NCBI RefSeq assembly: GCF_000150275.1
Contig: NW_002060945.1
Location: forward strand, 8,081,650-8,145,649
DNA length: 64,000 nt
Source of the DNA: Trichoplax adhaerens
Taxonomy: Eukaryota; Placozoa; Uniplacotomia; Trichoplacea; Trichoplacidae
Direction of reading: 5' to 3'
Of the stretch, positions 51,540 to 64,000 are shown piece by piece; position 1 is the first letter of the stretch, and every line of letters starts with the position of its first letter. Below the pieces are notes generated by a model. The model was not told the origin of the DNA and did no database searches. It saw only the letters and a list, made by a program, of their open reading frames with translations. The position numbers and the translations under genes were made by a program.

Positions 51540-53128
51540 ATTGTGCATGCAGTGATATAAAACTTATAATCCAGTATTTCTATAAAATTTTGTTAGTTAA
51601 TACCGACTTATACCAAAAACTTTTCATTAATAAATATATTCAAGGTATAACAACCTTTACGTGCTTTTCTAATTTAATTTATCAACCAAAAAAATAACAG
51701 AGTAAACGTAATGCATAAGTGGATTATTTATGCCATTTTTGACAGTTTTCTTACTAGTAACAGTTATCTGGTTTGAAGAGAGGATGAAGACGCATCGACT
51801 CCATTGCCTAACGATGATCTATTAATCCTAGCTTAAAATATTTTAGTTCAAAAACAAACGATTACGTTCGGTAAACAATATACAGTACTTTTGTACTTTA
51901 TGAAAATCGGTACGTCAATGCGAATGCACACTGTACTACACTACCATACTGGTTAATCTTTTCTCCTTTTCAACTTATTTAATTTATAGATAAACAACCC
52001 AATAAATATGCTACTGTACGTACAGGATTTCAAGAAATCTATCGTTAAGTCATTTCAAATATCGTCCAGTAACACTAAATCTTGCGCTGAGAACTGCATA
52101 GAAATTGAGATTACTGTTTGGTGTTAAAATTTTAATATCATGTAATGGTAGCTTAAATTGTAATACTAGTACATTTCTTGCACGTCATCGTGGTCTCCAA
52201 TTTCCTTTTATGTTATTTTGTTTTAATTTGATATCGAAAAATCAATATGTAACAATAAGCAATTGCAATTTAAAGAATTACTTATTTAATATTTTTCGGT
52301 TATATATTAGGTTATCTATACATAAATTGGATGTTCATATTGACAATTTCTGGTCTACAATAGTTTGCGGATAATCATTTATCAAGTCTTCAATCTGCTA
52401 CGTTAATTATTTATGTCATTAAGCAATAGCTTTAAATAATGAAGAGCCAAGCTAATGCCATAATTTTATAATGAACTTCGCCCCGCTGTAACTTAACCAC
52501 AAAAGGAATAACTAATGAGATTATTTAACTTTAACCCACATATAATAAGGCATAATCAATACAGAGTTGCTAATGCAAGCTTTTGATTGTTTACGATCAA
52601 GCTAAAGAAACTTTCGCTAAAATTTTGAAATTAGAGTGAGTATAAATAAATAAGACAAGGTTTACATCATTTTAAAACATTATATGGTTGCCTCTCATCA
52701 ATTTTATAAATTGATAATCTAGGTATCCGTTTTTTTCTGTCAAAAAGGCTTAACAAATAATTAAAATACAATACACCGAATGCAAAGTGATCTGCACGTA
52801 TACTTGTTACGGCCAATGTCGGTAATCCCAACGTTACCGGTAATGGTACTAATTAAATGACGGTGGAAATCATCTAATTGAATACAACAGACGCTATTTT
52901 AAATAATTATAGTATATTTACATAGTAGGTTTAATAAAATTTTACTATTCATAGCATACATACAATCTAGAGCTGCAACACTGGATTTAATTACATATCA
53001 CAATCTTCATTAAATTTTAATATTACTGTGTCATCATATCCAATTATTCTCATTAATTAATCGCGTCAATCAATTACGTATGATAATTCATTCATGATTT
53101 TGAGAACAATGCTTGCGGTTACCAGTAT

Positions 53129-53140
53129 GTATATATAAAT
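53129..53140 (+). promoter_or_regulatory. TATA-box-like element before astacin 1
   Basis: GTATATATAAATAG begins about 130 bp before the ATG at 53259. Position and sequence fit a TATA promoter for an abundantly expressed secreted enzyme, but AT-rich background makes chance matches common. Confidence 0.4.
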
Positions 53141-53258
53141 AGCCTAGGTTCAATTTAGAATTCCGAATTGGTCGATAGATCATCTTCCAAACTGGGTAGT
53201 TATTTATCTAAGTAATTGACTATAAAGCAATATTCACCACAGCATTTACCTAGAGAAA

Positions 53259-56200
53259 ATGATGTTGAAAAGATCATCTTTGCGGGTATTACTTGTGATT
53301 GTCCTTGCCGTTGTAGTTTTGACATGGCAAGATGGCGTAGAAGCAAGAACTGGTCCTAGACCACATCGAAAACTAAGTAACATTTTAAGCAAAACCAGTC
53401 ATCATTCATGGATGACCTCCAACAGCTTCGGAACCAAAGTCCTCAATCGCTATTTGAACTACTTTGATGATATATTGAAAGCTAAATGCATCACACAAAA
53501 AGGAACCAAATTTCGCTTCAGTAAACGATGGTATGATTTTTTTCGACGATTTTGGCGTTTACGCAAGAGAAGACAATTCAAATTCTTCCCTCATACAAAA
53601 TTCAGTACAAACGAGAAATTTCGCAATCGAACGTTCGATAATTTCTGTTACGGCTCTTTACTCGATTTAAGTAACGCAGAATTCATTTATTCCAAGATCG
53701 ATGCTGGCAATAAAAGTAAATAAAATAAGTTACTACTATCCACTGCTTTACATTGCTATTGAGAGTTCTTTGATAGAATAAAGCTATTTGCATAAAATGA
53801 GTGATAGCTTGATCTTGGGCTAGCTTAATTCTCAATTTGTGAGGTAGTAAAATAAATAATATCACGGATTATTGCGTTGCAATATGTCAAATATAATGCG
53901 AATAACTCTTAATTTTTTAAATTCTACCTTATTTTTTTAGAACGCGGCCGAAAGATTAAATACTCCTTATGGGAAGGTGATATTTTAATACCTGATACAA
54001 CTATGGATGCATTCTTAGAGATCGTAAAGAAAAATTCAAGTAAATCCGGCACTCGAGCAGATTTTGATATACAAACTGGAATAAGTGGCTCTTTGTGGAC
54101 TGATAATATAGTCCCGTATCAGTTTGCTTCTGGCTATTGTAAGTATCATATTATCATCATTTCAAGTCGATTGGATGTACTAATAATAATTCTGATACTA
54201 TCACAAATCTTTAACAGCCCAAACTGATCAGCAAAATGTTAAAGCAGCAATGCAACGTGTGGAATCTCAAACTTGCGTCAAATTCGTTCCTAGAACCACA
54301 GAAATCAACCATATTGTGATCAACGCACTGACAGGGTAAGCTTAAAGTTATCCATCAATAGATATTACAGAATTAATATAATTATGGATAACATAAGTAT
54401 ATATTCACTCTATTTGACCATCTTTACAGCTGTTCATCACTTATTGGAATGCATTCAGGAGCACAAACTTTATCCCTTGATAATTATTGCGCATCTCAAC
54501 CGGGCATCATCGAACACGAATTGGCTCATACTTTAGGAATGCACCATACGCATTCCAGAGTCGATCGCGACGATTACGTCGCTGTTAATTTCAGCAATAT
54601 TAGTCCAAGTTAGTACATGAAATAGTTAACCTTCGTCTTGTATAATATTATTTTAAATGACTGTATCATAATTATATCAATAACCTGTGTTTACGCGTGT
54701 GCCGGCATAAAATCTTAATCACATGTTTTACGAGGAAAGACCAGAATTAATATCATAATGAATAACATGCCATATTCTAACGTAGAGTTCAAGAGATTTT
54801 ATTATCGTGACATCTAAAACTATAAGTAAAGAACTGAATTTACATCATAATAAAGAAGATAATATAATCTAGTATTGAGTACTATAATGAGACATTTTCA
54901 TCCTATTTTGATATAGTGTCTTTTTTTCATGAAGAAACAAAACGATGATTACTCGCTTAATCATATAATCTCAACTCTCCTATATTTTCTTTGCACTCCT
55001 TAGAATTATTACACAATTTCAACATTTATCCTAATGTCCATTCGGATCCACTTAGCATCGAATATGATTACTTTTCGGTCATGCACTATAGCGAGAGCGA
55101 CCATGCCATAGATGACGATATACCTGTAATTGATCCACATGTTGAACAAGCAAGCATCGGACAACGTGATGGTAGCAGTTACTTAGATTATGTCACGATT
55201 AATCAAATGTATGATTGCTACGGTAAGCAATATAATAGCTAAAAAATCGTATAGTTGATCACTTAAAATGACCTTAAATGATAGTATAGAGGACATTTTA
55301 TTTGTATTTGAGGACTCTAATAAATATTACTATAACTGTGTATCGTATTTGAGTCGATTCTACTCGACGGAGTAATTCTAGCAATTGATGTTCTAAATCC
55401 AATTACAGTAGTAATATTGTTGCGATCAATAGATTTTAGTAAGACGATAAAGGTGGCATACTGGTGATGACATGATCTTTCTTAGGATATCAGAAGCATT
55501 ACAGATTGACCAATTCAACGTCATACAATTTTGATTTTAAATTTATATAAACATGTACTTGATGCTAATCATGATTTTAGACAACTGTAACTAAAGTTAT
55601 AAGGATATACTTATATTCAAACTACAAAACACCTTTGTCAATTGATTGATTTACTTCCGTAAAGAAAAGAAAATCAAAATACAGTATAGTTAGTTCGGAT
55701 AGAAGTCTCTATCGACATGTTCAAGATACTAGTAGAACATTTTGGTATGATACTCCGCTTTTGTATACAGTTTCGACTCCTAAATATAGTATATAATTAC
55801 ATGTATACTAGTATCATGGTTCTACCTAAAAGTCGAACTCTTATAGATAGCTGTTTCAAATACTATAATTACTGGTATATCTAAGCCTGTTCATTGGTCT
55901 GTCATTATAGACAAAACTCCTCATTACTGGCCTATGGATGAAATCGATGAAACGAATGGTTACATCTTGGGTAGCGATCTTATCTATCCTCCTCCTGCTA
56001 GTACTCGAAGTTCTGAATATTTGTTAGGCCTAGATGTTGGTTATAAACTTAGTGCATTACGCGTTCGCGGTGCTGATTCCTTTGCCGACATCGGCTCTTA
56101 TCCAAATAAATGTGTGGTTGATCCTGAATTTTGCAGCAATGGCTTAACTGTAGCTTTCTGGTATAAGTTCGACACTGCAACATTACCAACGCCAACCTAC

Positions 56201-56978
56201 TTGATATCAACCATGAACGAGAATTTACTTATTGATGCGGATCGCGGCTATGAAATAGTAGTCAATCGTGCCTTTAATGATAAACTCCTCTTTAGAATCT
56301 CTATTGTCCAACAAACAACTTGCTATATTGGATCAACTTTACCTTTCGGTGATTACATCAACGATAACTGGGGTCATTTTGCTTTCACTTGGGATGCAAC
56401 AATAGGTATGAAAGTAATTAAATTAAAAGAACGATTTTACATGACCGATTGGTAATCTATATAATAATTGTTACTATATGGACGAATTTTGTGTCTCTAT
56501 CAATAGGTGTTCAAATGTACGTCGATGGAGTTAGCCAAGGCTTTTCTGTCCCATGTGGAATTTTAGGTTCTTCATTTAGTGTTGACGAGAAAAATCCATC
56601 ATTAATCATTGGAAAACCTGCTAGTTTACCTGATAATCAATATAATACTGACTTTTATATGGGTAAGATACAGTAATAGCTGCTTCGTTGATAAAAATAT
56701 TACTGATTAATCATTTAGCTAATGTAAGGTCATCATGCAAAGATGAGATTTAAATAGTAAAGAATTCGTTTCAATGACTATTTTCTATGCGGAGATTATT
56801 TTAATCTGTGTTTTGATGTATTTTAGATGATTTGGTAATATGGGAGAAATCCTTGAGTAGCAATGAAATTAATAGCATAAGAAATGGCGGTCCTTATCAC
56901 GATATGCCGAGTAATGTCGGCAGCCTTGGCAGAAGAGAGATTGTTATAGGAACTGTGGCCGGTTACACGGAATTGTAA
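53259..56978 (+). CDS. Secreted astacin metalloprotease with LamG-like tail (1)
   Basis: Eight exons, all phase-compatible: 53259-53715, 53941-54138, 54218-54335, 54430-54608, 55004-55222, 55911-56405, 56507-56662, 56827-56978; 657 aa. A signal peptide (LLVIVLAVVVLTW) precedes a long basic propeptide (KRWYDFFRRFWRLRKRRQF). SLWEGDI (161-167) holds the likely FxGD-type aspartate switch, Asp166. The catalytic domain has HELAHTLGMHH (287-297; His287, Glu288, His291, His297), SRVDRDDY, and the Met-turn SVMHY (Met344, Tyr346). It is followed by IGQRDGSSYLDYVTINQMYDCYG, the usual domain end. The C-terminal ~240 residues (HYWPMDE, LTVAFWYKF, WGHFAFTWDA, MYVDGV, DDLVIWEKSLSSNEI) form a concanavalin/LamG-like fold. 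Where most astacins have HExSR after the third His, this one has HTHSR: the conserved Glu is absent. A diverged tandem paralogue lies 4.1 kb downstream. Confidence 0.92.
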
Positions 56979-59900
56979 TAAAAATACTCATTCTATGCTT
57001 TCCTATTATACAATGATTTATACGCCTTTAAGACAGCAGAATTGCCTTAATTGGAGATAGTTAATCTTATAATATAATCTACTTCACCAATTCCTAATTT
57101 ACGGGCCTATAGACTTAACAGTCTGTATACTGTTCTTGATAACCTATTAGTACAATATATAATTACAAATTACAGTTATGTAATTTATCAAATTTTCCCT
57201 GGCCGTAACATTGACGAATAGTTTATAATATGCATTAATACGATAGATACTTGTATTAGCGAATGTCGGTATATCTAGCCAATAGCCAACTATTATAATA
57301 ATAATTAATGAACTAATGGATTAATTGCATAATTACTAGCAATAAACAGGAGAAATTAAACTCTATTGTGAAGTTCAACGCATGATTTGTAACAACTACG
57401 GTAATATAACAAACGTATTTCTTGCAATATGCTACTAGTAGCAGAAAACAAACACGGCGTTTTTTAAATACTACTATTTGTCCATTTGGATTCACGACCA
57501 ATATCTGCTTAGTTGATTAATTTTGGACAGTTATCATGGGTTGTTCATACCGTAGTAATTTTAAGGTCAACCTACGCCGGAATATAGTATCGTAGCAAAA
57601 GTAGATCCAAAAGACACTAGAATAACATAGATGGTCAAACAATACTAGTTAGTATTTAAATTAAGCTGTACGTTCGGCTTTGAAAAAGGTTGCAGATTGC
57701 ATATTAATACTGTAATTTTTAGTGTTAACTGATCAAAGCAACTGTTATAAGGAGCAAGACACTTTTCTAATAATGGAAAGATTATTTAATTATACGACTT
57801 CAATGGTTCGATTGATTATTCTAAGAAAGTTAATCCTGATCCAATTTTAATTCAAACGATGCTCGATTAGCAAAGAATACAAAAGTCACTCTATGATTCA
57901 AAATTAGCTTGGAACAATAGTAACATTTCATAAAAATTTCTAACACAGGACAAATATAGCTAATTTATCATTACTAAATATAGAATAGAAATATAGGTAT
58001 AGAAAGAAGTAAAACAATGTCGGTAATTCGATATACAGTAAATGTAGTTGATAGTTTTCCTTTATTAAAAAATGATCGAAATTCCTGATCGAAATGTTTA
58101 CTAGTTTTTGTTAGAGCTAATTTCTTTATTGTTGTGAAGAGTTCCTGAATTTAAGATTATTGTAATTGAAATTAAACTAGCCTAGTCATTAGCAGACAGT
58201 TGCTATCGTTTAGAAATTAATTAAACTGCTTCTGGAGATTCAGCTATGATTTACTTTAAAGGAGGTCGGCTTCTTTGCAAAGCAGTAATGACTAGATCAT
58301 ATAGGTATTAAGTGTTGAACTCTGTTCATGATTTGGTTACCACATTAAAAATTGTCGATATCTCATCAGTTTAGTTACTGTCATGCCTGCAATTGCAGAA
58401 TTGTAAGATGATGGTTAATTCGGATAAAATATACGCGTATCTTTGCCATTTAGTCTCTACTAGACCTTGATTAAAATGAAGCATTCTGCCATGGTCAATT
58501 GAAGAGCTTACGTATAAACTAATTAAATGAAGGCCAATTAACATAATTTTAGGTTAAGCGATTAGAATATACCAGAATCGGAATTAGGAAAACGTTATTG
58601 CTTAATTAATAAGCTTGAAGTATTTTATAATATATTTGATCCCATGTATACTATTGGAAATAGTAGCTTTCAGGAGTTAATGTTATCTTTACTACAGCAC
58701 TTAGTAGAATGTCGATGTGTTGCTTCAAGATTGATTACAAAAAATATCTACCCTTATGTTTGCTGTAATTCGATATTAAATTTCACTACAACACCATTAT
58801 ACTGAATATATTCTTTTTAAGCGAAAGCTTACTTATTAAACTGTATCCTTACTTCACTGAACTTTAGAATATATCACAATGCTATTAATTAATCGAATAT
58901 CTATAATGGTCGATATCTATGTAACTTTGTTACAATATTTGCGTTTAATCTGTTGACGTATATGACCTATTTCATATTTTAACGTTAAAAGATACCTACG
59001 GTAGGGAGCTGATTGATAAACCGTTCTCATATCATTAACTGGTTGAGAATGATTGCTTTCTAAAAGTAAAGAAACGAAACTAGTAACTGATAAAAATGTA
59101 ACGACTAAGAATAAAAATATAAAAATTAAGTTACAATAATCTATTATATAGGTCCGCAGTCGCAGACCTGGCTGAGGTAAAATTGGTTACTTATTTAACT
59201 AAACCGATAGGAAATTATTTTCGATCCAATTTCCATCTTGAAGGCTATTTAAGTCATTTAATAATAGAGTAATGATTATTTTATAGGTCTTATAGGAAAA
59301 TTTATTTATCGAATAATAAACCTTTCCCAAGATAAATTTGTAATTGATCGCAATTTATAAATATATAAATTTTCATTAAGTCTAGCGGATCTAATTGTGC
59401 TATAAAAGTTAACATTCATTTATCTATGTATTAATAAACTCTAAGATGCGATTAGATACATATATCACATATATCAATTGATGACAAATATAAAGTGATA
59501 CTATTACTATGACATAATAACTAGTAACAATTTTGAATCGAATAAATAATTTACTTTCTCGGGTTGAATTTCTATTTGTGTAGGATATTTTAGGATAAAT
59601 ACCTGACTGGCCTGATCGATATATTTTTAGAACAGGATTACATTCCTTTTGTTCTACTGGATTGAACACCGTAATGTCAAGAATTATTATTTATTTGCAG
59701 TCTATTAAATCCTATCGCATTTTACATTAAGATACGAAGAACAAAAGCTCTTCTACCTGCTTTGTGATCGATTTATTTAATTGAGCTGCTAAAACTATTC
59801 CATTATAATATCAATTGTGAAAGTAACTGTAATAGTAAGCTTGACTTGAAGCTATTAATTGACCAATCAAGAAATAACATAATTTATATGCATATTGCAC

Positions 59901-61111
59901 TAAAGCCTGGAAATAAGTTTAATGTGAAGATAATCTATAATTGTGGTATTTTAAAAACCATAAGGACACTACAATTGAAAAAAATAATATTCAGATCTGA
60001 AATTTTATTGTTTCATCAATTCAAGGCGGTTTAATTAATCAGTATATTATTTAAAGAGAAAAAATTACTGTCAATGTTTGGGCGAAATTAAAGAATGATA
60101 TCATGATATGTATCACTTGCAGTGCATGAAATTATTTCTATTAGTATCGAATGAAGGGTAAAAAATTTATTAACAATAATTAATTATACTGTACGCTTGT
60201 ATTCATAGCTGTTATTGCTCTTTGAAATTTATTTTCGAAGTAATTGCGTAGGAGGATATGCTACCAAATTAGCGGAAAATCTACAATCTGATTCAGATAG
60301 TAATTATAAATGCGTCGTTGAGATGAATTTTGATCAGGTATAGTGTTTGATTACATTATTAGACAATATTTTCGGTCAACTAGCCGTTACCGTTATCATC
60401 GAATAAGTAATAAAATAAAACTATGTGAGTAAACATATTAATAATTAAATTCTTTAATTATAGTTGAAATCTAGATTAGTAATAAGAAAATTAATACATT
60501 AAGTTATGCAATTTTATGGCTAACTTGCAAATATGATCATAAGAACATGCGAGTAAACAATGATGTTTACGGATGTTTGAATCAAGTGGATCAAAACAAT
60601 CAGTAGGAATACCACAAAACCATAAAAGCGTACCTTCCTTATTATAATTCATTTCACAAACAAATAATTCCTTTATCTTTCCTAGCTGCTGTATAAATTA
60701 TATTTGTTTTCAAGATCTAAGTCGGCCATAATTAATTATGCTGCGAAATTTTATTGCGAGAAATTACCGGTATTGACTTTCCTTTACATTATTAATGTAC
60801 AACTTGGCATTGAGCTAATTTTCATGTCATCTGGAATTGGGGTCTACAGTATATATAAAGCGATCCTTATCCAATTTTTTTATAATTTGAAGGACCTTTT
60901 TTGCTGTGGATATACTTGACCTTAAGTATATTTATTTACCGTCATCCTATAGTAAAAATTTATATTTTCAATCAGTTACTAGTCATCGCGATTACTGTAA
61001 TTATTGACAATATCTAAGATACTTTTCTAAGTTGATTTCAATATTTAGACTACTCTATTTCCTATTACCCCATTCAAAATTATCGGCGGCAATTTCTAAC
61101 TCTGACTAACC
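56979..61111. other. 4.1-kb spacer between the tandem astacin genes
   Basis: AT-rich DNA with no convincing gene. Short frames at 59424-59669 (-), 59846-60034 (+) and 60704-60919 (+) have no recognisable motif or splice context. It should hold the 3' UTR of astacin 1 and the promoter of astacin 2. I saw no leftover astacin exon here. Confidence 0.5.
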
Positions 61112-64000
61112 ATGGTAACAAAATCTAGATTTCTATACTTTTGGAGCTGCCTGACTATTTGCACGCTACATACAGAAGTTTATGCAACTACAGCATCCAC
61201 CTCCTCAACTACAACCAAAAGTACATCAACCCTTCGGGGCACCGCTACACCGTTATTTTTAAATCCAGATGATTTATCCGCCATTACAGGCCATAAGCCT
61301 TTATCGGAAATGGACTCCATTTACTCATCTATGGGTAAAGATATGGCCTACAAAGATTACTTAATGCAATTAAATTCTCAGAGACAAATCAGCATTTACA
61401 AACATATTGAATATAGTACCAACCAAACTTATCGAGACCAGTTTCGCAATACGTATTCCGCAGATGCAAATATTGACGTTGTTACTGAAAACCGCCCATT
61501 TACATCAATTATCAGCGATATCAATTCACGTAAGATTTATAACAATATTACAGTATAACTTGAGTTCTTACTCCTTAATTATATATATGAATATTGAAAT
61601 ATTTCATTTATAATATGTAATAGAACTTGGTCTAAAAGATCATTTACTGGAATCGGATATATTAGTCCCTAATTCAATCTTTAATAATCGAAGTTACGAT
61701 CAAGGAACAATACGCAAACGTTATCTTCCTTCAGGTGGAATTGCTGGTCAAATTTGGGGCTTAATGGTACCCTACAAATTTATTCCCGGTTACTGTAAGT
61801 TGATTACATTTATCATTTAATCGTATATGCGATACTAAAATTTGTAGGCTCTCTAGAAAGGATATAATTTATATCATTTAATATCTCTGTCATTACTTTT
61901 TTTGTTAGCATCTGGTGATAAACAGAAAGTATTAGATGCAATGGACAAGATTAAAACGGCAACATGTATCGATTTTCACGTTAAATCGGGTGGAGATAGT
62001 GATTATTTGGACATTACAAATGTTGTAGGGTAAGCTTTCATCATAGTTTTCTAAGAAATTTGAAGATATTAATCGGCAAATGTGCATGGAGAATACATGT
62101 TTCTTAACTCTGGGAATGCAATTTCCTGTTTTACTATTATTTTATTTGGGAGCTATAAGAGAAAATAATTTGAATATTGGAGATAGATATAATTCTATTA
62201 AGAAAATAATATAGATCAATTTTGTGTACTCTTTATGTAAGGCGTTAATAATGTTATAAGTTATAATAAGTTCTTATCCTAATCATAATTGCTGAAGAGG
62301 TTTTTTAGCATGTAATACGCTTTCGTAAAAATAATTGTAAGTTGAAAATAGAATCGAAAAGAATGGACAGCCTGCCTAGTGTTTGTTTTGATAAAATTCC
62401 ACATCAATAATTAATTTTATTAAAGATAAAGTTATTTATAGTCGATAAAGATCATTCGTATTTTAATGATTTCTGTAGTTGTCTTCTTACAGTCTGCTAA
62501 AGGTAATTAATATCCAAAATGCCTCATAAAGCCCTAATGTTACTGTAAATAGGATTTAGGATTCCAAGGAATATCCTATAATGCTATGGCTATAACAAAA
62601 CATACTTAATTTTAGTTACAGCAATGAATGAAACGTATAGTGAGAAAAGTTTTATTCCGACAAAAGATGGTTTATAAATAATGTCTTATATTAATTATCG
62701 TCACATTGAGTCATTACGACGTTTTAAAGAATATCAATCTGCCTGACAATCGTAATCGTAATGACAGTAAATTAAATATTTGTGAAATTAAGCGAAATTT
62801 TTATATTTTAACTGGATATCTAATCTATCTGCTCGGTGATATTCAGCATTAACTTTGTCATAGATAATTTTGTTCGTTGATTTGGAATTTTTATGCGATA
62901 TGTATAGAGACACTGCAGCTCATCAGTAAATTCTATCCCAGTAATCCATTTCTTAAGAGCTATACACGCGATAATTAGTGAAATTATGAATACGTATTAT
63001 AAAAATACAATATCTTGAGTTCTTTTCAAGTACATCTCTCATACCATTTGTACACATTTATAAAACCATTGAGACTCGGATGATGTATTTTTATCCAATT
63101 GCACGATTTAAATCAAAGGTTAATGCTCATTTCTAGGTGTTCATCAGCCGTTGGTAAACATGGCGGGGCTCAAGTTCTGTCCTTAGCTAGCACTTGCGTT
63201 AGTGAAGAAGGAATTATTCTTCATGAATTACTACATGCATTAGGCATCCATCATACACAATCTCGCCTAGATCGTGATAATTATATTAGTATCAATACTA
63301 ATAACGTTGCTCAAGGTGAGTTCATAATAAGTAATTAAGTATCGGATTCAATTTATCCAATATTAAATTACTTAAAGATAAAATCGATTTTGGATAGCTA
63401 AAAATAAGTCATTATCGAAAGTTACATACAGCATAAATTCATTCTCTAAAGTATTTACCTATTCAAAATCTACAGTATATATGACTGAAATAAATATTAT
63501 TTTACACGTATCATTATGCTATATCATCCTTTGAATGATATCGAAATATAATCAATACATAAGATACAAATACCAACAGCGATGGTTATTAATCATTCTT
63601 CAATGTTTCTCAATTTTCATTAGGAGATCTTCCCAACTTTGATATCTATCCTAATCAGCATACCGATCCATATTCGGTCGAATACGATTATCAGTCAGTT
63701 ATGCACTATGGGGAAGACGATTTTAGCACCGGTGGTACAGTTATTACACCATTAGCTACTGGAGCAAGTATTGGACAACGCAATGGTTTAAGTTATCTGG
63801 ATAAAGTAACGCTAAATCTATTATACGGGTGTTATGGTTAGTTATGTTAATTTTAGGATATTAATAGCGCTTAAGTCTATAGTAATAAAATAACATCGGT
63901 GATGACGAGACCTTTGAGATATTCAACTTTGCATTTTTTTCTTTTATTTTATTTAACACTATTTAGATAAAACACCGCATTATTGGCCTATGGATGAAAT
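61112..64000 (+). CDS. Secreted astacin metalloprotease with LamG-like tail (2), runs off window
   Basis: Exons 61112-61529, 61624-61794, 61909-62029, 63137-63315, 63624-63836, and the start of a sixth at 63967 that continues past the window end. All phases agree. The N-terminus has a hydrophobic signal (FLYFWSCLTICTLHTEVYA), then a Thr/Ser-rich stretch and a propeptide. LLESDIL (147-153) occupies the aspartate-switch position with Asp151, but Gly is replaced by Ser. The zinc site is HELLHALGIHH (266-276), followed by TQSRLDRDNY; the Met-turn is SVMHY, then IGQRNGLSYLDKVTLNLLYGCYG. The last visible residues (DKTPHYWPMDE) begin the same LamG-like tail as in astacin 1. Exon 4 has the same length (179 nt) and phases as its paralogue, so the genes are tandem duplicates. 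The intron before exon 4 is 1.1 kb. The Glu normally after the third His is again absent (Thr). Confidence 0.9.

Larger units (their letters stand above)
50785..53258. other. Intergenic region, MGAT2-like to first astacin
   Basis: 2.5 kb of AT-rich sequence with no gene I can support; the open frame at 52105-52374 has no recognisable motif. It contains one perfect hairpin and, near the right end, a TATA-like element (separate entries). Confidence 0.5.

Overview
The window is nuclear DNA from an early-branching, compact animal genome. It is AT-rich, its genes have many short GT-AG introns, and its proteins are plainly metazoan: a Ral GTPase, LanC-like proteins, NOM1, RRP8, TACO1, YAE1, an MGAT2-like transferase, and secreted astacins with a LamG-like tail. 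A placozoan (Trichoplax/Hoilungia-like) fits best. That placement is inference from gene content and intron style; no search could be run.

Layout, left to right. YAE1 (+, 301-1674). Two LanC-like genes head to head (-, 1934-4702 and +, 5800-8773). TACO1 (+, 9890-11861), converging on NOM1 (-, 12368-17286). NOM1 diverges from Ral (+, 19198-23139) across a spacer full of tandem and palindromic repeats. A quiet 3.2 kb follows, then two unrecognised minus-strand genes: a ~545-aa orphan at 26320-28189 and a cupin-like orphan at 29721-30839. Next is a secreted L-amino-acid-oxidase-type flavoenzyme (-, 31202-39233). RRP8 (-, 41846-45219) has a large first intron filled with tandem repeats. A 480-bp tandem duplication precedes an MGAT2-like Golgi glycosyltransferase (+, 46748-50784). 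Last come two tandem astacin-LamG genes (+, 53259-56978 and 61112 to beyond the window end).

I rebuilt most genes exon by exon from splice sites and protein-family similarity; exon coordinates are in each entry. Intron phases agree at every junction except two: the middle of YAE1, and exon 6/7 of the amino-acid oxidase.

Several genes serve translation or ribosome biogenesis (YAE1, NOM1, RRP8, and TACO1 in mitochondria), but nothing shows they are co-regulated. The points most worth a second look are the mirror-image LANCL pair with nearly identical exon structure, the astacins that lack the usual Glu after the third zinc His, the globin-like stretch in the 545-aa orphan, and the repeated GTACAGTAC-type palindromes tied to local duplications. 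No rRNA, tRNA, CRISPR array or recognisable transposase was seen.
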